This document shows positions 42,702-53,876 of a DNA stretch of 64,000 nt, piece after piece. The stretch covers positions 413,169 through 477,168 of the forward strand of contig JAEUJW010000075.1 in assembly GCA_016793465.1 (NCBI GenBank), written 5' to 3'. Numbering within the stretch: position 1 is the stretch's first letter; each line of letters opens with the position of its first letter. Position numbers and translations under genes: made by a program. The notes beneath the pieces were generated by a model. That model saw nothing but the letters and a program-made list of their open reading frames with translations, ran no database searches and was not told where the DNA came from. Source of the DNA: Myxococcales bacterium. GTDB taxonomy: Bacteria; Myxococcota; Polyangia; Nannocystales; Nannocystaceae.

Positions 42702-43298
42702 TCACGGCAGCGGGCACACCACCTCGAACACCCCCGGCTCGACCTCGGTGCAGAAGCACGTGCCGTTCATCTGCGGCAGGCACTGGCACGACGGCGTGCC
42801 CTCGCAGAAGGTCGGGTACGGCACGCAGCCGTTGTCCGGCGTGTCCGGCTCGACCACCGGGCACAGCCGCGGCTCGTCGCCCGCGCCGGCGCGCGCCAGC
42901 CCGTTGAACACCTGCTGGCAGTAGTACTCGTTGGCGTCGCACTCGCAGCCGTAGCAGTCGAACAGGCGCGGCGGCGGCCCCGTCGTCGAGTCGCCGTCGC
43001 CGCTCGATCCGCTCGACGTCTCGCCCGCGTCGCCCGACGTCTCGCCGCCGCTCGACGCCTCGCCCGAGCTGCCCGCCGCCGTGCTCGCCCCGCTCGACGT
43101 CGACGTCTGCTCGACGACCGCCGTGGTCGGCGGCTCCGTCGTCGACCCGCTCGACGAGCTCCCGCCCCCGGTCGGCGGCGACGACGACGACGACGACGAC
43201 TCCAGCGTCGTCGCCCCGCCCTCCGACGCCCCGGGCGGAGGATCCTTGGGACAACCGACCAGCGCGAGCGACACTCCGACCACCAGCGACCCCCGCAT
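42702..43298 (-). CDS. Small Cys-rich lipoprotein
   Basis: Predicted 198 residues. MRGSLVVGVSLALVGC gives a lipobox Cys16. Residues 17-110 are a Ser/Thr/Gly linker with runs of Ser. The C-terminal 85 residues contain twelve or so Cys (CYGCECDANEYYCQQVF, CVPYPTFCEGTPSCQC, MNGTCFCTEV), a small disulfide-rich surface domain. No family recognised. It is convergent with the SRAP gene. The linker DNA contains GAC trinucleotide runs (43183-43200). Confidence 0.7.
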   Translation of the reverse strand: MRGSLVVGVSLALVGCPKDPPPGASEGGATTLESSSSSSSPPTGGGSSSSGSTTEPPTTAVVEQTSTSSGASTAAGSSGEASSGGETSGDAGETSSGSSGDGDSTTGPPPRLFDCYGCECDANEYYCQQVFNGLARAGAGDEPRLCPVVEPDTPDNGCVPYPTFCEGTPSCQCLPQMNGTCFCTEVEPGVFEVVCPLP

Positions 43299-43356
43299 CC
43301 CCCACCTCCGGGCGACAAATACCGGTCGGGCGCGACCCGCGGCCGCGCCCGACCGA

Positions 43357-44445
43357 TCAGTTGTACTCGGTGGCGCCCGAGCGCAGCAAGTACTTCTCGG
43401 ACACGCTCTTCAGCTGCACGCGCCCGAGCAGCGGGTCGCGCCGCTCGACCGCCGGCCGCATCACGATGCCCTCGCGGATGTGCAGCTCCCGCCCCGTCAC
43501 CGTCTCCTTGCCGTCGGTGTGCGTGCGCATGGCCTCGCGGGTGAACGGCCCGCGGTACAGCACCGGAACACGTGCCAGCCCGAGCCGCTCGCACGCCGCC
43601 GACAGCGGCTCGTCGCTCAGGTACGCGCCGTGGCCGGGCCGCCCGACGTGGATGTCGAACACGCGAAAGCCCAGCGTGGCGTCGACCCGGGCCCCGTAGC
43701 CGAGGTCCTGGACCCCCGCCCCGAAGATCTCCCCGAGCACGAACACCGGGCGGTCCGCCGCCAGATCGGCGACGAACACCTCCGCGAGCCGACGGTCGAT
43801 CTCCAGCGTCCGCGCGATCCGCAGGTACAGGTTCGTGGCGTTGTCCGGCGCGTCCGGGATGAACGCCAGCCCCTTGTGCGACAGCCCCTTCGAGCTGACG
43901 ACCAGGTGCCCGTGCTCCCCGATCATCGACGCCGGCAAGTACCCGACCTGACACCACGTCCCGTGGATCTTCTCGGTGAACACGACCGGCTCGTCCGGCC
44001 GCAGCACCTCCGGCCACGCCTTGAAGTTCTCGATGTCGTACTTCATGCAGCGGTCCGGCCCGGCCGCGTAGCACACCCCGTTCATGTGGGCCGGCGGCGC
44101 CGGCGGCTCCCACTTCGTGACCCCGAGCTCCGCCTTGACGTCCTGGCCCAAAGACCAGCCCGGACGCGCCGGGTAGACCAGCCCCTGCGACAGCACCCCG
44201 CGCAGCTTGATCGCCTTGACGCGGTTGCCGTCCTTGCCGGCCAGCTTGCCGCGCAGGCCCATCTCGTCCAGCAGCGCCTCGCCGACGAGCGCCTGCTCCG
44301 GGATGTACGCCACCAGGTCCCCGGTCTTGAACTCCCCCTTGCGCACCACCGCCCGGTAGTCGCCGATGCGGGCGATCTCGAGGGCATCCGCGTTCTCGTG
44401 CGGCTCGATGGCCACACGCACAACATTCACGGTGAACGTCGACAT
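43357..44445 (-). CDS. Rnl5-type (DraRnl-like) RNA ligase
   Basis: Predicted 362 residues. The N-terminal OB-like domain (about 1-115: KTGDLVAYIPEQALV, KLRGVLSQGLVYP) precedes the nucleotidyltransferase domain, the reverse of most ligases and characteristic of the Deinococcus DraRnl group. Motif I is FTEKIHGTW with the adenylated Lys at 159. Motif III is VLGEIFG, motif IV is EGIVMRP, and motif V is VQLKSVSEKYL. DraRnl seals 3-prime-OH/5-prime-phosphate nicks when the 3-prime strand is RNA. No RtcB or Pnkp partner is encoded nearby. ATG 44445 follows CAGGACA; the longer frame upstream lacks the domain. Confidence 0.85.
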   Translation of the reverse strand: MSTFTVNVVRVAIEPHENADALEIARIGDYRAVVRKGEFKTGDLVAYIPEQALVGEALLDEMGLRGKLAGKDGNRVKAIKLRGVLSQGLVYPARPGWSLGQDVKAELGVTKWEPPAPPAHMNGVCYAAGPDRCMKYDIENFKAWPEVLRPDEPVVFTEKIHGTWCQVGYLPASMIGEHGHLVVSSKGLSHKGLAFIPDAPDNATNLYLRIARTLEIDRRLAEVFVADLAADRPVFVLGEIFGAGVQDLGYGARVDATLGFRVFDIHVGRPGHGAYLSDEPLSAACERLGLARVPVLYRGPFTREAMRTHTDGKETVTGRELHIREGIVMRPAVERRDPLLGRVQLKSVSEKYLLRSGATEYN

Positions 44446-44845
44446 TGTCCTGTCTGCTCTCCCCGGGCGGCTCTCATCGTCACGACGGCCGCGCCCGCCC
44501 GAAACACGCGCTCCGCCGGCGGCGATCGATCCGCGATCGACCCCGCTAAAAACCCTTCTGCTCTCCTCTCCAGCGACCCCTGCAGCCCCGACCGGGCCGC
44601 TGCGACTCACGCCCGGGGCGACACCAGGAACACCCGGTCGTAACCCCACAGGCGGGCCGCGCACGCTGGCCGAGGCTTCGCCGGACCGGCCGAACCGACC
44701 AGGCGAGCGGACCGTAAGGCCATATGTGCACGAGCGAACATCGCGGGGGAACCCAGGACCGCGGAGGCTACTTCGCCGCCGCAACACTGTCAAAGCAATT
44801 CGCCGCGCCCCGACCGACTACGCACATTCGCACTACACTCGCGCC
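44446..44845. other. Gene-free divergent interval of 400 bp
   Basis: Lies between the RNA ligase and isomerase starts. G+C is slightly lower than in genes. It contains the 11-mer ACACTGTCAAA at 44784-44794 (also found at 45590-45600 before the symporter) and a TACACT box at 44834-44839, 6 nt before the isomerase ATG. No gene or clear hairpin seen. Confidence 0.55.
44834..44839 (+). promoter_or_regulatory. TACACT -10-like box 6 nt before the isomerase gene
   Basis: TACACT, then CGCGCC, then the ATG at 44846. No Shine-Dalgarno fits, so a leaderless transcript is possible. Confidence 0.4.
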
Positions 44846-45496
44846 ATGCACCTGGATTTTTACGCCGACCCCATCTCGCCGTATGTCCACATCGCCTGGC
44901 ACCGCCTGAAGCTGCTGCAGGCCGAGCGCCCGGACATCACGGTCACCGTGCGCCCGGTCCTGTTCGCCGCCCTGCTCGCCCACGGCGGCCAGCTCGGCCC
45001 CGCCGAGATCCCCGCGAAGCGCGTCTTCACCTTCAAGGACGTGTGGCGCCGCTGCGCCGAGCTGGGCCTCGTGGTCCGCGGCCCCGCGACCCACCCATTC
45101 AACCCCCTGACCGCCCTGCGGGCCGTGCTCGCCGCCCCCGAGGCCGACCGCGCCCGCGCCTTCGCGGCCGTGCTCGCCGCCGGCTGGACCCACGGCCACG
45201 ACATGGCCGACCCCGAGGTCCTCGCCCGCGCCCTCACCGACGCCGGCCTCGACGGCCCCGCCCTCCTCGCCGCCACCCACGACCCCGCCGTCAAGCAGGC
45301 GCTCGTCGACGCCACCGCGTCCGCGATCTCCCGCGGCGTGTTCGGCGTGCCGACCTTCGGCGTCGGCGACGAACTCGTGTGGGGCCAGGACCGCCTCGCC
45401 GACGCCGTCCGCATCCTCGACGGCCGCGACCCCGTCGACCCCGCCGTCATGGCCGCCGTGCTCGCGCGGCCCGCCGGCGCCGTCCGTCCCCGCTGA
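44846..45496 (+). CDS. 2-hydroxychromene-2-carboxylate isomerase-like DsbA-family protein
   Basis: Predicted 216 residues with the DsbA/kappa-GST fold. MHLDFYADPISPYVHIAWHRL carries the active-site DPxSPY with Ser in place of the DsbA Cys. Later GVFGVPTFGVGDELVWGQDRL is the cis-Pro region and closing motif of HCCA isomerases and kappa GSTs. Family members use glutathione to isomerise hydroxychromene carboxylates or to conjugate electrophiles. No naphthalene-degradation genes are nearby, so a general GST-like role is equally possible. The gene is followed by an SBF symporter, and both share an ACACTGTCAAA 11-mer upstream. Confidence 0.85.
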   Translation: MHLDFYADPISPYVHIAWHRLKLLQAERPDITVTVRPVLFAALLAHGGQLGPAEIPAKRVFTFKDVWRRCAELGLVVRGPATHPFNPLTALRAVLAAPEADRARAFAAVLAAGWTHGHDMADPEVLARALTDAGLDGPALLAATHDPAVKQALVDATASAISRGVFGVPTFGVGDELVWGQDRLADAVRILDGRDPVDPAVMAAVLARPAGAVRPR

Positions 45497-45626
45497 CGCG
45501 GCGCCGTCGCGGCGCCTCGCTCCCCGCGCCCGGCCCTGTCGACAAAAGACAGGACCAAACCAGCTTGCAACCCGCCCGCCCGCGGAGCGACACTGTCAAA
45601 CATGGCGGTAGACCCGCCAGGCCGCC

Positions 45627-46487
45627 ATGCAGTCCACCATCCTCACCGCCGTCTTCCTGCCCGTCGCCGTCGGCGTCATCATGCTCGGCCTCGGCCTCTC
45701 GCTGACGCCCGACGACTTCCGCCGCGTCTTCAAATATCCGAAGGCGGTGTTCATCGGCCTGTTCTGCCAGACGCTGCTGCTGCCGGCGATCTGCTACGGC
45801 CTCGCGGTCGGCTTCGGCCTCCCGCCCGAGCTCGCCGTCGGCCTCATGCTGCTCGCCGCCTCGCCCGGCGGCGCCTCGGCCAACCTGTTTAGCCACCTCG
45901 CCCGCGGCGACGTCGCCCTCAACATCACCCTCACGGCGATCAACAGCGTCCTCTCGCTCGTCACCCTCCCGCTCATCATCGGCCTCTCGCTCGTGGCCTT
46001 CATGGCCACCGACAAGAGCATCGCCATCCAGACCGGCAAGGTCCTGCAGGTGGTCGGCTTCGTCATCGTGCCCGCCGCCATCGGCATGCTCGTCCGCGAC
46101 CGCAAGCCCGCGATCGCCGAGCGCCTCGACCGCCCCGTCCGCATCACCTCCGCGGTCCTCCTCGCCGTCATCGTGATCGCCGCCCTCATCCAGCAGCGCC
46201 ACGTCGTCGTCGACGCGATCGCCAGCTGCGGCCTCGCCGTGCTCACCTTCAACCTCCTCAGCATGGCCGTCGGCTACTACCTGCCCCGCCTGATCGGCCT
46301 CGACCGCCGGCAGGCCATCGCCTGCGGCATGGAGATCGGCATCCACAACGCGACCCTCGCCATCGCCATCGCCGACAAGGTCCTCGGCAACCAGGTGATG
46401 GCGATCCCCCCGGCCCTCTACGGCATCCTGATGTTCTTCACCGCGGCCGCCTTCGGCATGCTCGTCAGCCGCCGCCAGGACCCCTGA
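45627..46487 (+). CDS. Bile acid:sodium symporter (SBF) family transporter
   Basis: Predicted 286 residues with about nine to ten helices in two inverted repeats. The signature segments are LMLLAASPGGASANLFSHLARGDVALNITLTAINSVL (family PGGxxSNxxxxLAxGDxALSxxxT) and CGMEIGIHNATLAIAIA (family xExGxQNxxLA), the two broken helices forming the Na+ and substrate sites. It imports organic anions with sodium; the substrate is unknown. The start lies about 130 bp after the isomerase gene. The 3-prime end overlaps the frameshifted toxin frame on the other strand by about 20 bases. Confidence 0.9.
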   Translation: MQSTILTAVFLPVAVGVIMLGLGLSLTPDDFRRVFKYPKAVFIGLFCQTLLLPAICYGLAVGFGLPPELAVGLMLLAASPGGASANLFSHLARGDVALNITLTAINSVLSLVTLPLIIGLSLVAFMATDKSIAIQTGKVLQVVGFVIVPAAIGMLVRDRKPAIAERLDRPVRITSAVLLAVIVIAALIQQRHVVVDAIASCGLAVLTFNLLSMAVGYYLPRLIGLDRRQAIACGMEIGIHNATLAIAIADKVLGNQVMAIPPALYGILMFFTAAAFGMLVSRRQDP

Positions 46488-46762
46488 CCCGCCCCCACCT
46501 CGCCCGTCGCTGGTGCCGACATGCGACGATCGTCACCGCGTCGGTTTCGACCTTGTAGACCAACCAATAAGGAAACCCTCTCACGAACCCGCGGCGATAT
46601 CCCGGCTCGAACTCTCCCCAACGCAGCGGCAGTTCGCCGCTGCAGCGTCAACACTGCAGCCTGCAACCGCAGTGCGACGCTGCGGCTTCTCCGTGCATAC
46701 CACTCGACCACCGCCGTGAGCTCCGCCTCCGCGCTCGCGGCCATTCGCACTTCGTACTTCAT
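46465..46762 (-). pseudogene. ParE/RelE-type toxin with a +1 frameshift
   Basis: From ATG 46762 the first frame gives MKYEVRMAASAEAELTAVVE then WYARRS and VALRLQAAVLTLQ, the ParE N-terminal half (beta strand, then AEAEL...WY helix). The second half is in the next frame: ELPLRWGEFEPGYRRGFVRG, FPYWLVYKVETDAVTIVA and CRHQRR, the canonical ParE core (FPYxxxYxV...VxIxAxxHxRR), ending at the TGA 46467-46465. The switch lies near 46625-46650. Joined, the two halves give about 100 residues, the family length. No single frame covers both, so the toxin is inactive unless there is programmed frameshifting or a sequencing error. The antitoxin gene lies 56 bp upstream. Confidence 0.75.
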
Positions 46763-46818
46763 GGGACCGTCCCTGGCCTCCTGGGCGCCCGCGGCGCCGT
46801 CCCCTCAAAGAAGGTCTA

Positions 46819-47052
46819 CTAACGAAGCTTGGCGAAGATCCGGGCGTTCATCGCGTCGTCCCACGGAAGCGCCACTTCGCGGCCTTCCTTGTAGTCCTTC
46901 CACCGCCGCTCGATCTCCTCCATCCAGTCGGCGTCGATCGCCGCCTGCTCCTCAGGCGTCAGCTCGACGTCATCGTCGTCGAACACCTCGACATCCTCCT
47001 CGTGCGGAGGAACCGGCGGGATCGGGCGCGTTCGCAGGTCGTCGAGCGGCAC
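46819..47052 (-). CDS. Addiction-module antitoxin (Unstab_antitox-like)
   Basis: Predicted 77 residues from GTG 47052. The Pro-rich and acidic N-terminus (EEDVEVFDDDD) is followed by the family-like C-terminus: LTPEEQAAIDADWMEEIERRWKDYKEGREVALPWDDAMNARIFAKL. This matches the EIxRRxxxxxxGxxxxxPWxE pattern of putative addiction-module components that pair with ParE/RelE toxins. The position directly upstream of a ParE-like reading frame on the same strand supports the call. The N-terminus is longer and more acidic than in typical members. Confidence 0.7.
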   Translation of the reverse strand: MPLDDLRTRPIPPVPPHEEDVEVFDDDDVELTPEEQAAIDADWMEEIERRWKDYKEGREVALPWDDAMNARIFAKLR

Positions 47053-47222
47053 GAAGCCACCCTAACACCCGCTCTCACCGCGCGCCAGCGCACCTGAGCC
47101 ACCGCCGACAACGGCCTCGCAGACCCGGACCGAGCACGTCAACCGCCAGGACTTCTGATCCGCCACGCCCCGGGGCGCCGGCGCTGCGACCGGACCCGCC
47201 GACGACGCCCGCGACCTCGACC

Positions 47223-47399
47223 TCACCCGTGGCCCTTGGCCTTCTGCAGCTCCTCCTCGAGCACCTGGATCGCCCCGCCGATGCGCAGGAGCGTCGAGCG
47301 GACCTCCTGCGCCCGCGCGTCGAGGTCCGCGAGCATGCGCTGCCCCGCCTCGTATTCGTTCTTGAGCTGCTGCAGTCGTGCGTTGAGCTGTTCCTTCAT
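47223..47399 (-). CDS. Small coiled-coil protein
   Basis: Predicted 58 residues (MKEQLNARLQQLKNEYEAGQ, then a second helix through EVLEEELQKAKG-like heptads), almost entirely helical with Leu at heptad positions. The start has a strong ribosome-binding site (GGAGAGGG) 2 nt before the ATG, the best in this part of the window. No family can be assigned from so short a helix; SlyX-like and other small coiled coils look similar. It stands alone between the antitoxin and the acyl-CoA dehydrogenase gene. Confidence 0.65.
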   Translation of the reverse strand: MKEQLNARLQQLKNEYEAGQRMLADLDARAQEVRSTLLRIGGAIQVLEEELQKAKGHG

Positions 47400-47506
47400 A
47401 CCCTCTCCGGAGCCGCCATTGTACGCGTCCTCCGCTCGCATGGACATGCAAGCGGGCGAGCGCGCCCACGCGCCGCCCGCCGCACGCTCGCGCCCATCAC
47501 TCGCCG

Positions 47507-49135
<1,629 letters not shown>

Positions 49136-49137
49136 GT

Positions 49138-52100
49138 TCACACCTCGATGTCGATCGCCTCGATCGGCTTGACCTTCAACTCGCTCGCCGGCGCCGGCTC
49201 GGTCGACTCCAGCGGCCTGCCCTGGTACCAGCGGACCGCGTTGCGCACGTCCTCGACCGCCAGGTACAGCGACGGCACGATCAGCAGCGTGATCCCCGTC
49301 GCGAACATCACCCCGAACCCGAGGCTCACCGCCATCGGAATTAAAAACCTCGCCTGCACCGACGGCTCCATGATCATCGGCGTGAGCCCGAAGAACGTCG
49401 TGATCGACGTCAGCAAGATCGGCCGGAACCGCCGCGCCCCCGCGGCCGCCACCGCCTCGAAGTGCGGCATGCGCTGGCCCTTGTGGAACTCGTTGGTCGC
49501 GTCGACCAGCACCAGCGAGTCGTTCACCACCACGCCCGACAGCGCCACCATGCCCATCAGGCTCATCACGCTGAGCTCGAGCCCGAGCAGCACGTGCCCG
49601 CCGAGCGCGCCGACCAGCCCGAACGGGATCGCCGCCATCACGATCAGCGGCTGCACGTAGCTCTTGAAGGGGATCGCAAGCAGCGCGTAGATCGCCAGCA
49701 GCGCCATCGCCGCCCCGGTGCCGAGGCTGCCGAGCGACTCCTGCTGCTCGCGGTTCTCCCCGCCGAAGCCCCAGGCCAGGCCCGGGTACGCGTCGGGCAG
49801 CGTCTTCAGCACGTCCTCGGTCAGCTTGGCCAGCACCGGCCCCGGCGTCGCCTCGCCCTGGCGGATGTCCGCCGTCACGTGCACGATGCGCCGCCCGTCG
49901 GCCCGCTCGATCGACGGCCAGCTGCGCCCGCGCCGGATCTCCGCCGCCTCGCGCAGCGCGATCTCCCCGCCCTGCGGCGTCCGGATCAGCAGCTCCGCGA
50001 TGTCGTGCTCGCTCTTCCGCTCCGCGTCCGGCAGGCGCACCAGCACCCGCACCTCGTTGCGGCCCTCCTGCTGGCGCAGCGCCTCCGCCCCGTAGAACGC
50101 CCCGCGGACCTGCCGCGCGATGTCGGTGGCGCTGAGGCCCAGGCTCACCGCCTCCGGCCGCAGCGTCAGGTCGAGCTGCGGCTTGCCGAGCGCCACCCCG
50201 TTCTCGACGTCGGTCACCCCCGCGTACGTGCGCAGCCTCGCCGCCACGTCCTCGGCCGCCTGCTCGAGCACCTTCGCGTCGTAGTGGCTGAGCTCGACGT
50301 CGACCGGCCGGCCCGCGCTCGGGCCCATGCTGAAGTTGAAGTTCAGCGACTTCGCCTCCGGCACCGGCCCCACGCGCTCGCGCCACTCGGCCGCGAACTT
50401 CGACGTCTCGAAGTCCCGCAGGTCGCTGGCCACGAAGTACACCTGCACGTTGGCCAGGTGCCCGCCCGCCGTCTGCGCCCCGGCCCCGCCGGGCCCGAAC
50501 ACCGGCGCCGGCGCGCCGACCTGGGCGAACAGCCCGCGCTTGATCTTCTCCCCGCCGTGCTCCTCGACGAGCTGCTGCGCCGCCGTCAGCAGGCGCTGCT
50601 GCACCGCGCGCGTCTGCTCGACGCTCGACCCGAACGGCAGCTCGACCGCCGCCGTGACCACGTCGCCGTCGATCGCCGGGAAGAACCGGAACCCGATCAG
50701 CCCGGCCCGCATGTAGCCGACCGCGACGATCAGCGTCGCCACGCCGATCGCCAGCGTCAGGTAGCGCCAGCGCAGGGCCGCCCGCGCGACCGGCACGTAG
50801 AAGCGGACGACGAACCGCTCGAGCCCGCGCGAGACCTTCTGCTGCTGGCGGTGGATCCACGCGTACCAGCCGCCCGGGTCGGGCCGCTTCATGTGCCCGA
50901 TGTGCGCCGGCAGGATGAACAGCGACTCGACCAGCGAGATCATCAGCACCGAGATGACGATCACCGGGATGACGCTAAACAGCTTGCCCGAGAAGCCCGG
51001 CACGAAGAAAAGCGGCGAGAACGCGGCCACCGTCGTCAGCACCGAGAACACCACCGGCACCCCGACCTCGCTGGTCCCGCCGATCGCCGCCGCCAGGTAC
51101 GACTCCCCGCGCTGCGTGCGCTCGTAGATGTTCTCGCCGACCACGATCGCGTCGTCGACCACCATGCCGAGCACGACGATGAACGCGAACAGCGTGATCA
51201 TGTTGATCGACACGTCCAGGCCGGGCATCAGCAGCAGCGCCCCCATGAACGACGTCGGGATGCCCATGGTCACCCAGAACGCGACCCGCAGCTCGAGGAA
51301 CAGCCCCAGGCACACCAGCACCAGCACCAGGCCCATCGCCGCGTTGCGCATCAGCAGGTCGACGCGCTGGGCGTAGATCTCCGACATGTCGCGCCACTGG
51401 GCGATCTGCACGCCCTGCGGCAGCCAGCGCCGGACCTCCTCGGTCTGCTCGCGGACCGCCGCCGCCACCTCGAGCGGCTTCTGCTCGCCGATGCGGTAGA
51501 CCCGGATCATGATCGCCGGCTTGCCGTCGAAGCTCGCCGACTCGTCGGTCTCGGCGAACTCCTTGTGGACCCTGGCGATGTCCCCCAGGCGGATCTCGGT
51601 GCCCGCCGGGCCCGTCACCACCGGGATGTCGGCGAACCCGCGCTCGTCCTGGCGGCGCTCGTTGGTCCGCACCAGCACCTCGCCGGTCGCCGTCTTGACC
51701 CCGCCGCCCGGCATCTGCAGCGACGTCTGGGTGACCTTCTGGGCGATCGCGTCGAGCGTCAGCCCGTGCACGCGCAGCTGCTCGCGCGGCACCTCGATCG
51801 AGATCTCCCGCGGCGGCGCGCCGGCCAGGCTGACCTGGGTGATGCGCCGGTCGGTCAGGAACTGGTCGCGCACCTGCTCGGCCAGGTTGCGCAGCACCTC
51901 GAGCTGCTGGTCGCCGTAGACCACCACCGACAGCACCTCGGAGCGGTTGGTCACCAGCGTGACGACCGGCCGCTCCGCCTCCTTCGGCAGGCTGGTGATG
52001 CGGTCGACCCCCGACTTGATGTCGGCCAGCGCCTTCTCCTTGTCGGCGTCGACCTCGAGCTCGGCGCTGACGTAGGCCCGGCCCTCGGCCGCGGTCGCGA

Positions 52101-52380
52101 CCACGCGCTTGACCCCGTCGATGCCGCGGACCGCCTCCTCGACGGCGAGGATGATGCCCTGCTCGACCTCGGCCGGGCTGGCGCCCGGGTACGGCACCGA
52201 GATGGTGATCATGTCGAGCTCGGTCTCGGGGAACACCTCCTGCTTGACGCGGCAGCTCATCAGCAGCCCGCCGATCAGCAGGAACAGCATCAGCAGGTTG
52301 GCCGCCACCGGGTTGCGGGCCATCCACGCGATCGCGCCGGATCGCCCCGCGAGGTTGTCTTCGTGTTCGCTCGCCACCAC
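49138..52380 (-). CDS. RND efflux pump, inner-membrane permease
   Basis: Predicted 1080 residues with twelve helices and two large periplasmic loops. It has the AcrB-family layout: [20 protein letters not shown] (first helix), then [28 protein letters not shown]. The proton-relay DD lies in [19 protein letters not shown] (helix 4). The late repeat is [25 protein letters not shown]. The group is the less studied HAE-like clade that lacks the pseudo-gating glutamines. It exports hydrophobic compounds or metals with the adaptor encoded 14 bp upstream; no outer-membrane TolC gene lies in the window. GTG 52380 is the first start; the protein could begin later at the ATG encoding MARNPV. RFLIP at 49334-49348 is encoded with TTT TTA ATT. 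Confidence 0.92.
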   Translation of the reverse strand: MVASEHEDNLAGRSGAIAWMARNPVAANLLMLFLLIGGLLMSCRVKQEVFPETELDMITISVPYPGASPAEVEQGIILAVEEAVRGIDGVKRVVATAAEGRAYVSAELEVDADKEKALADIKSGVDRITSLPKEAERPVVTLVTNRSEVLSVVVYGDQQLEVLRNLAEQVRDQFLTDRRITQVSLAGAPPREISIEVPREQLRVHGLTLDAIAQKVTQTSLQMPGGGVKTATGEVLVRTNERRQDERGFADIPVVTGPAGTEIRLGDIARVHKEFAETDESASFDGKPAIMIRVYRIGEQKPLEVAAAVREQTEEVRRWLPQGVQIAQWRDMSEIYAQRVDLLMRNAAMGLVLVLVCLGLFLELRVAFWVTMGIPTSFMGALLLMPGLDVSINMITLFAFIVVLGMVVDDAIVVGENIYERTQRGESYLAAAIGGTSEVGVPVVFSVLTTVAAFSPLFFVPGFSGKLFSVIPVIVISVLMISLVESLFILPAHIGHMKRPDPGGWYAWIHRQQQKVSRGLERFVVRFYVPVARAALRWRYLTLAIGVATLIVAVGYMRAGLIGFRFFPAIDGDVVTAAVELPFGSSVEQTRAVQQRLLTAAQQLVEEHGGEKIKRGLFAQVGAPAPVFGPGGAGAQTAGGHLANVQVYFVASDLRDFETSKFAAEWRERVGPVPEAKSLNFNFSMGPSAGRPVDVELSHYDAKVLEQAAEDVAARLRTYAGVTDVENGVALGKPQLDLTLRPEAVSLGLSATDIARQVRGAFYGAEALRQQEGRNEVRVLVRLPDAERKSEHDIAELLIRTPQGGEIALREAAEIRRGRSWPSIERADGRRIVHVTADIRQGEATPGPVLAKLTEDVLKTLPDAYPGLAWGFGGENREQQESLGSLGTGAAMALLAIYALLAIPFKSYVQPLIVMAAIPFGLVGALGGHVLLGLELSVMSLMGMVALSGVVVNDSLVLVDATNEFHKGQRMPHFEAVAAAGARRFRPILLTSITTFFGLTPMIMEPSVQARFLIPMAVSLGFGVMFATGITLLIVPSLYLAVEDVRNAVRWYQGRPLESTEPAPASELKVKPIEAIDIEV

Positions 52381-52393
52381 AGCCTCGTTTCGC

Positions 52394-53650
52394 CTACTCG
52401 CTCGCCGACGCGGCCGCCGCGATCACCGTCGGCGCGTCGTCGATGCGCACGCTCATGCCCTCGGTCGGGGTCGCCAGCGGCGTGGTCACCACCGCCTCGC
52501 CGCCGCGCAGCCCGCGGACCAGCACGGTGTCGGTCTCGCGCCAGGCGACCTCGACCTCGCGCGCCCGCAGCTTGCCGTCGACGACCAGCCAGACCTGGTG
52601 GTCGTCGACCAGCGCCACGCGCGGGATCTCGGTGGTGTCCGCCAGCGGCGAGCCGGCGATCTGCACGCGCACGAAGCTGCCGAGCAGCAGCGGCAGCGAG
52701 GCCCTCGGCTTGGCGCCCTCGCTGGCCCGGGTGTCGGGCTTCAGCGCGGCCTTGCCGACGCCCAGCGGGTCGTCGACCGCGACCAGCACCCGGGCCATGC
52801 GCCCGCGCGCGTCGACCTGCCCGAGCAGCCGCTCGATGTACCCCTCGCGCTCGATCGTCACCCCGCCGCCGGCGTCGAGCAGCACCTTGGCGGTCGAGCC
52901 GCGCTGGGTGGCCGCGACGTTGACCCCGGGGATCTCGAAGTGCACCAGCTGCGCCACCGGCACCGCCACCTCGATCCAGTAGCGGTCGATCGCCACCAGC
53001 ACCGCCAGGCTCGCCGCCGGCGTGACCAGCTGGCCCATCTCGACGGTCGCGTCGAGCACCAGCGCGTCGAACGGCACCTTCACCGTGGTCTTGCCGAGGT
53101 CGCGCTTGGCCCGCTCGAGCTGCGTGCGCGCGGCCGACAGCCCGGCCTCCGCGCTCTTGACGTGCTGCTCGCGCAGCGCGAACACCTTGGCGTCCGTGGT
53201 CAGCTTGTCGATGTTGGCCGACCAGTCGTACTCCGCGACCTGCTTGCGCCCGCGCTCGTCGACGAGGGCCACGTGGGCCTGCTCGAGCGCCGCCGACTGC
53301 TGGGCCACCGCCGCCGCGTGGTCGCGGGCGTCGATGCGGATCATGGTGTCTCCGCGGTGCAGCAGCCCGCCGGGCACCAGCCGCGGGCTGCGGTCGACGA
53401 CCCGCCCGCTGACCTCCGGCTGCAGCACCAGGCGGTGCACCGGCTTGACCTCGCCGAGCGCCTGCAGCACCGTCGGGTGGTCGCCCGGCTGGGCCCGCAG
53501 CACCGTCACCGGCACCTCGCGCTGGGCCTGGGGTTTGGCCTCGACCTGAGGCTTGGCCTTCATCAGCGCCCCTGCCGCCATCACGGCAGCGACGACCACC
53601 AAAATCGGCAAAAGGATCCGCAACACGCGTCGCATGGACCTCGCGGTCAT
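52394..53650 (-). CDS. RND periplasmic adaptor (membrane fusion protein)
   Basis: Predicted 418 residues. It has an N-terminal signal anchor (about 8-27), then the barrel-sandwich hybrid halves (VLQPEVSGRVVDRSPRLVPGG and VKVPFDALVLDATVEMGQLV). These flank a helical hairpin (about 110-190: AAVAQQSAALEQAHVALVDE, AEAGLSAARTQLERAKRDL), followed by beta-barrel and membrane-proximal domains ending in VWLVVDGKLRAREVEV and GLRGGEAVVTTPL. It bridges the RND pump to an outer-membrane channel. It is the first gene of the pump operon; the start is ATG 53650 or ATG 53635. The divergent kinase gene starts 226 bp away. Confidence 0.92.
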   Translation of the reverse strand: MTARSMRRVLRILLPILVVVAAVMAAGALMKAKPQVEAKPQAQREVPVTVLRAQPGDHPTVLQALGEVKPVHRLVLQPEVSGRVVDRSPRLVPGGLLHRGDTMIRIDARDHAAAVAQQSAALEQAHVALVDERGRKQVAEYDWSANIDKLTTDAKVFALREQHVKSAEAGLSAARTQLERAKRDLGKTTVKVPFDALVLDATVEMGQLVTPAASLAVLVAIDRYWIEVAVPVAQLVHFEIPGVNVAATQRGSTAKVLLDAGGGVTIEREGYIERLLGQVDARGRMARVLVAVDDPLGVGKAALKPDTRASEGAKPRASLPLLLGSFVRVQIAGSPLADTTEIPRVALVDDHQVWLVVDGKLRAREVEVAWRETDTVLVRGLRGGEAVVTTPLATPTEGMSVRIDDAPTVIAAAASASE

Positions 53651-53876
53651 AGCGCGGCGAGCCCGCGAAGTACACCGTTCACCCCACGGCGGCCCGCGTC
53701 CGAAAACTCCGGTCCGCCGCGAAACACGACCTGCCGGGTCCGCCGGCCCTCACGACTCGGCCGCGTCCACGCGCCGCGAGGGCCCCTCCACACGCGCGCC
53801 ATGTGCGTTCGCGCAGCCCCTCGCGCCGCGCGTGCGACGAACCGTCGCCCCTGCGTTACTCTCCCCGCCTGCGCGC

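Noticed and set aside
44784..44794. TTGACA on the minus strand as a -35 box for the RNA ligase gene
   Set aside because: It lies 340 bp from the start with no -10 at the right spacing.
44366..44845. Extended N-terminus of the HCCA isomerase from 44366
   Set aside because: Ser/Arg/Pro low complexity overlapping the divergent ligase gene; the family starts at the ATG 44846.
49462..52923. Plus-strand frame of 1153 codons across the RND pump gene
   Set aside because: His/Arg/Gln-rich translation without family match, antisense to an unmistakable RND permease.
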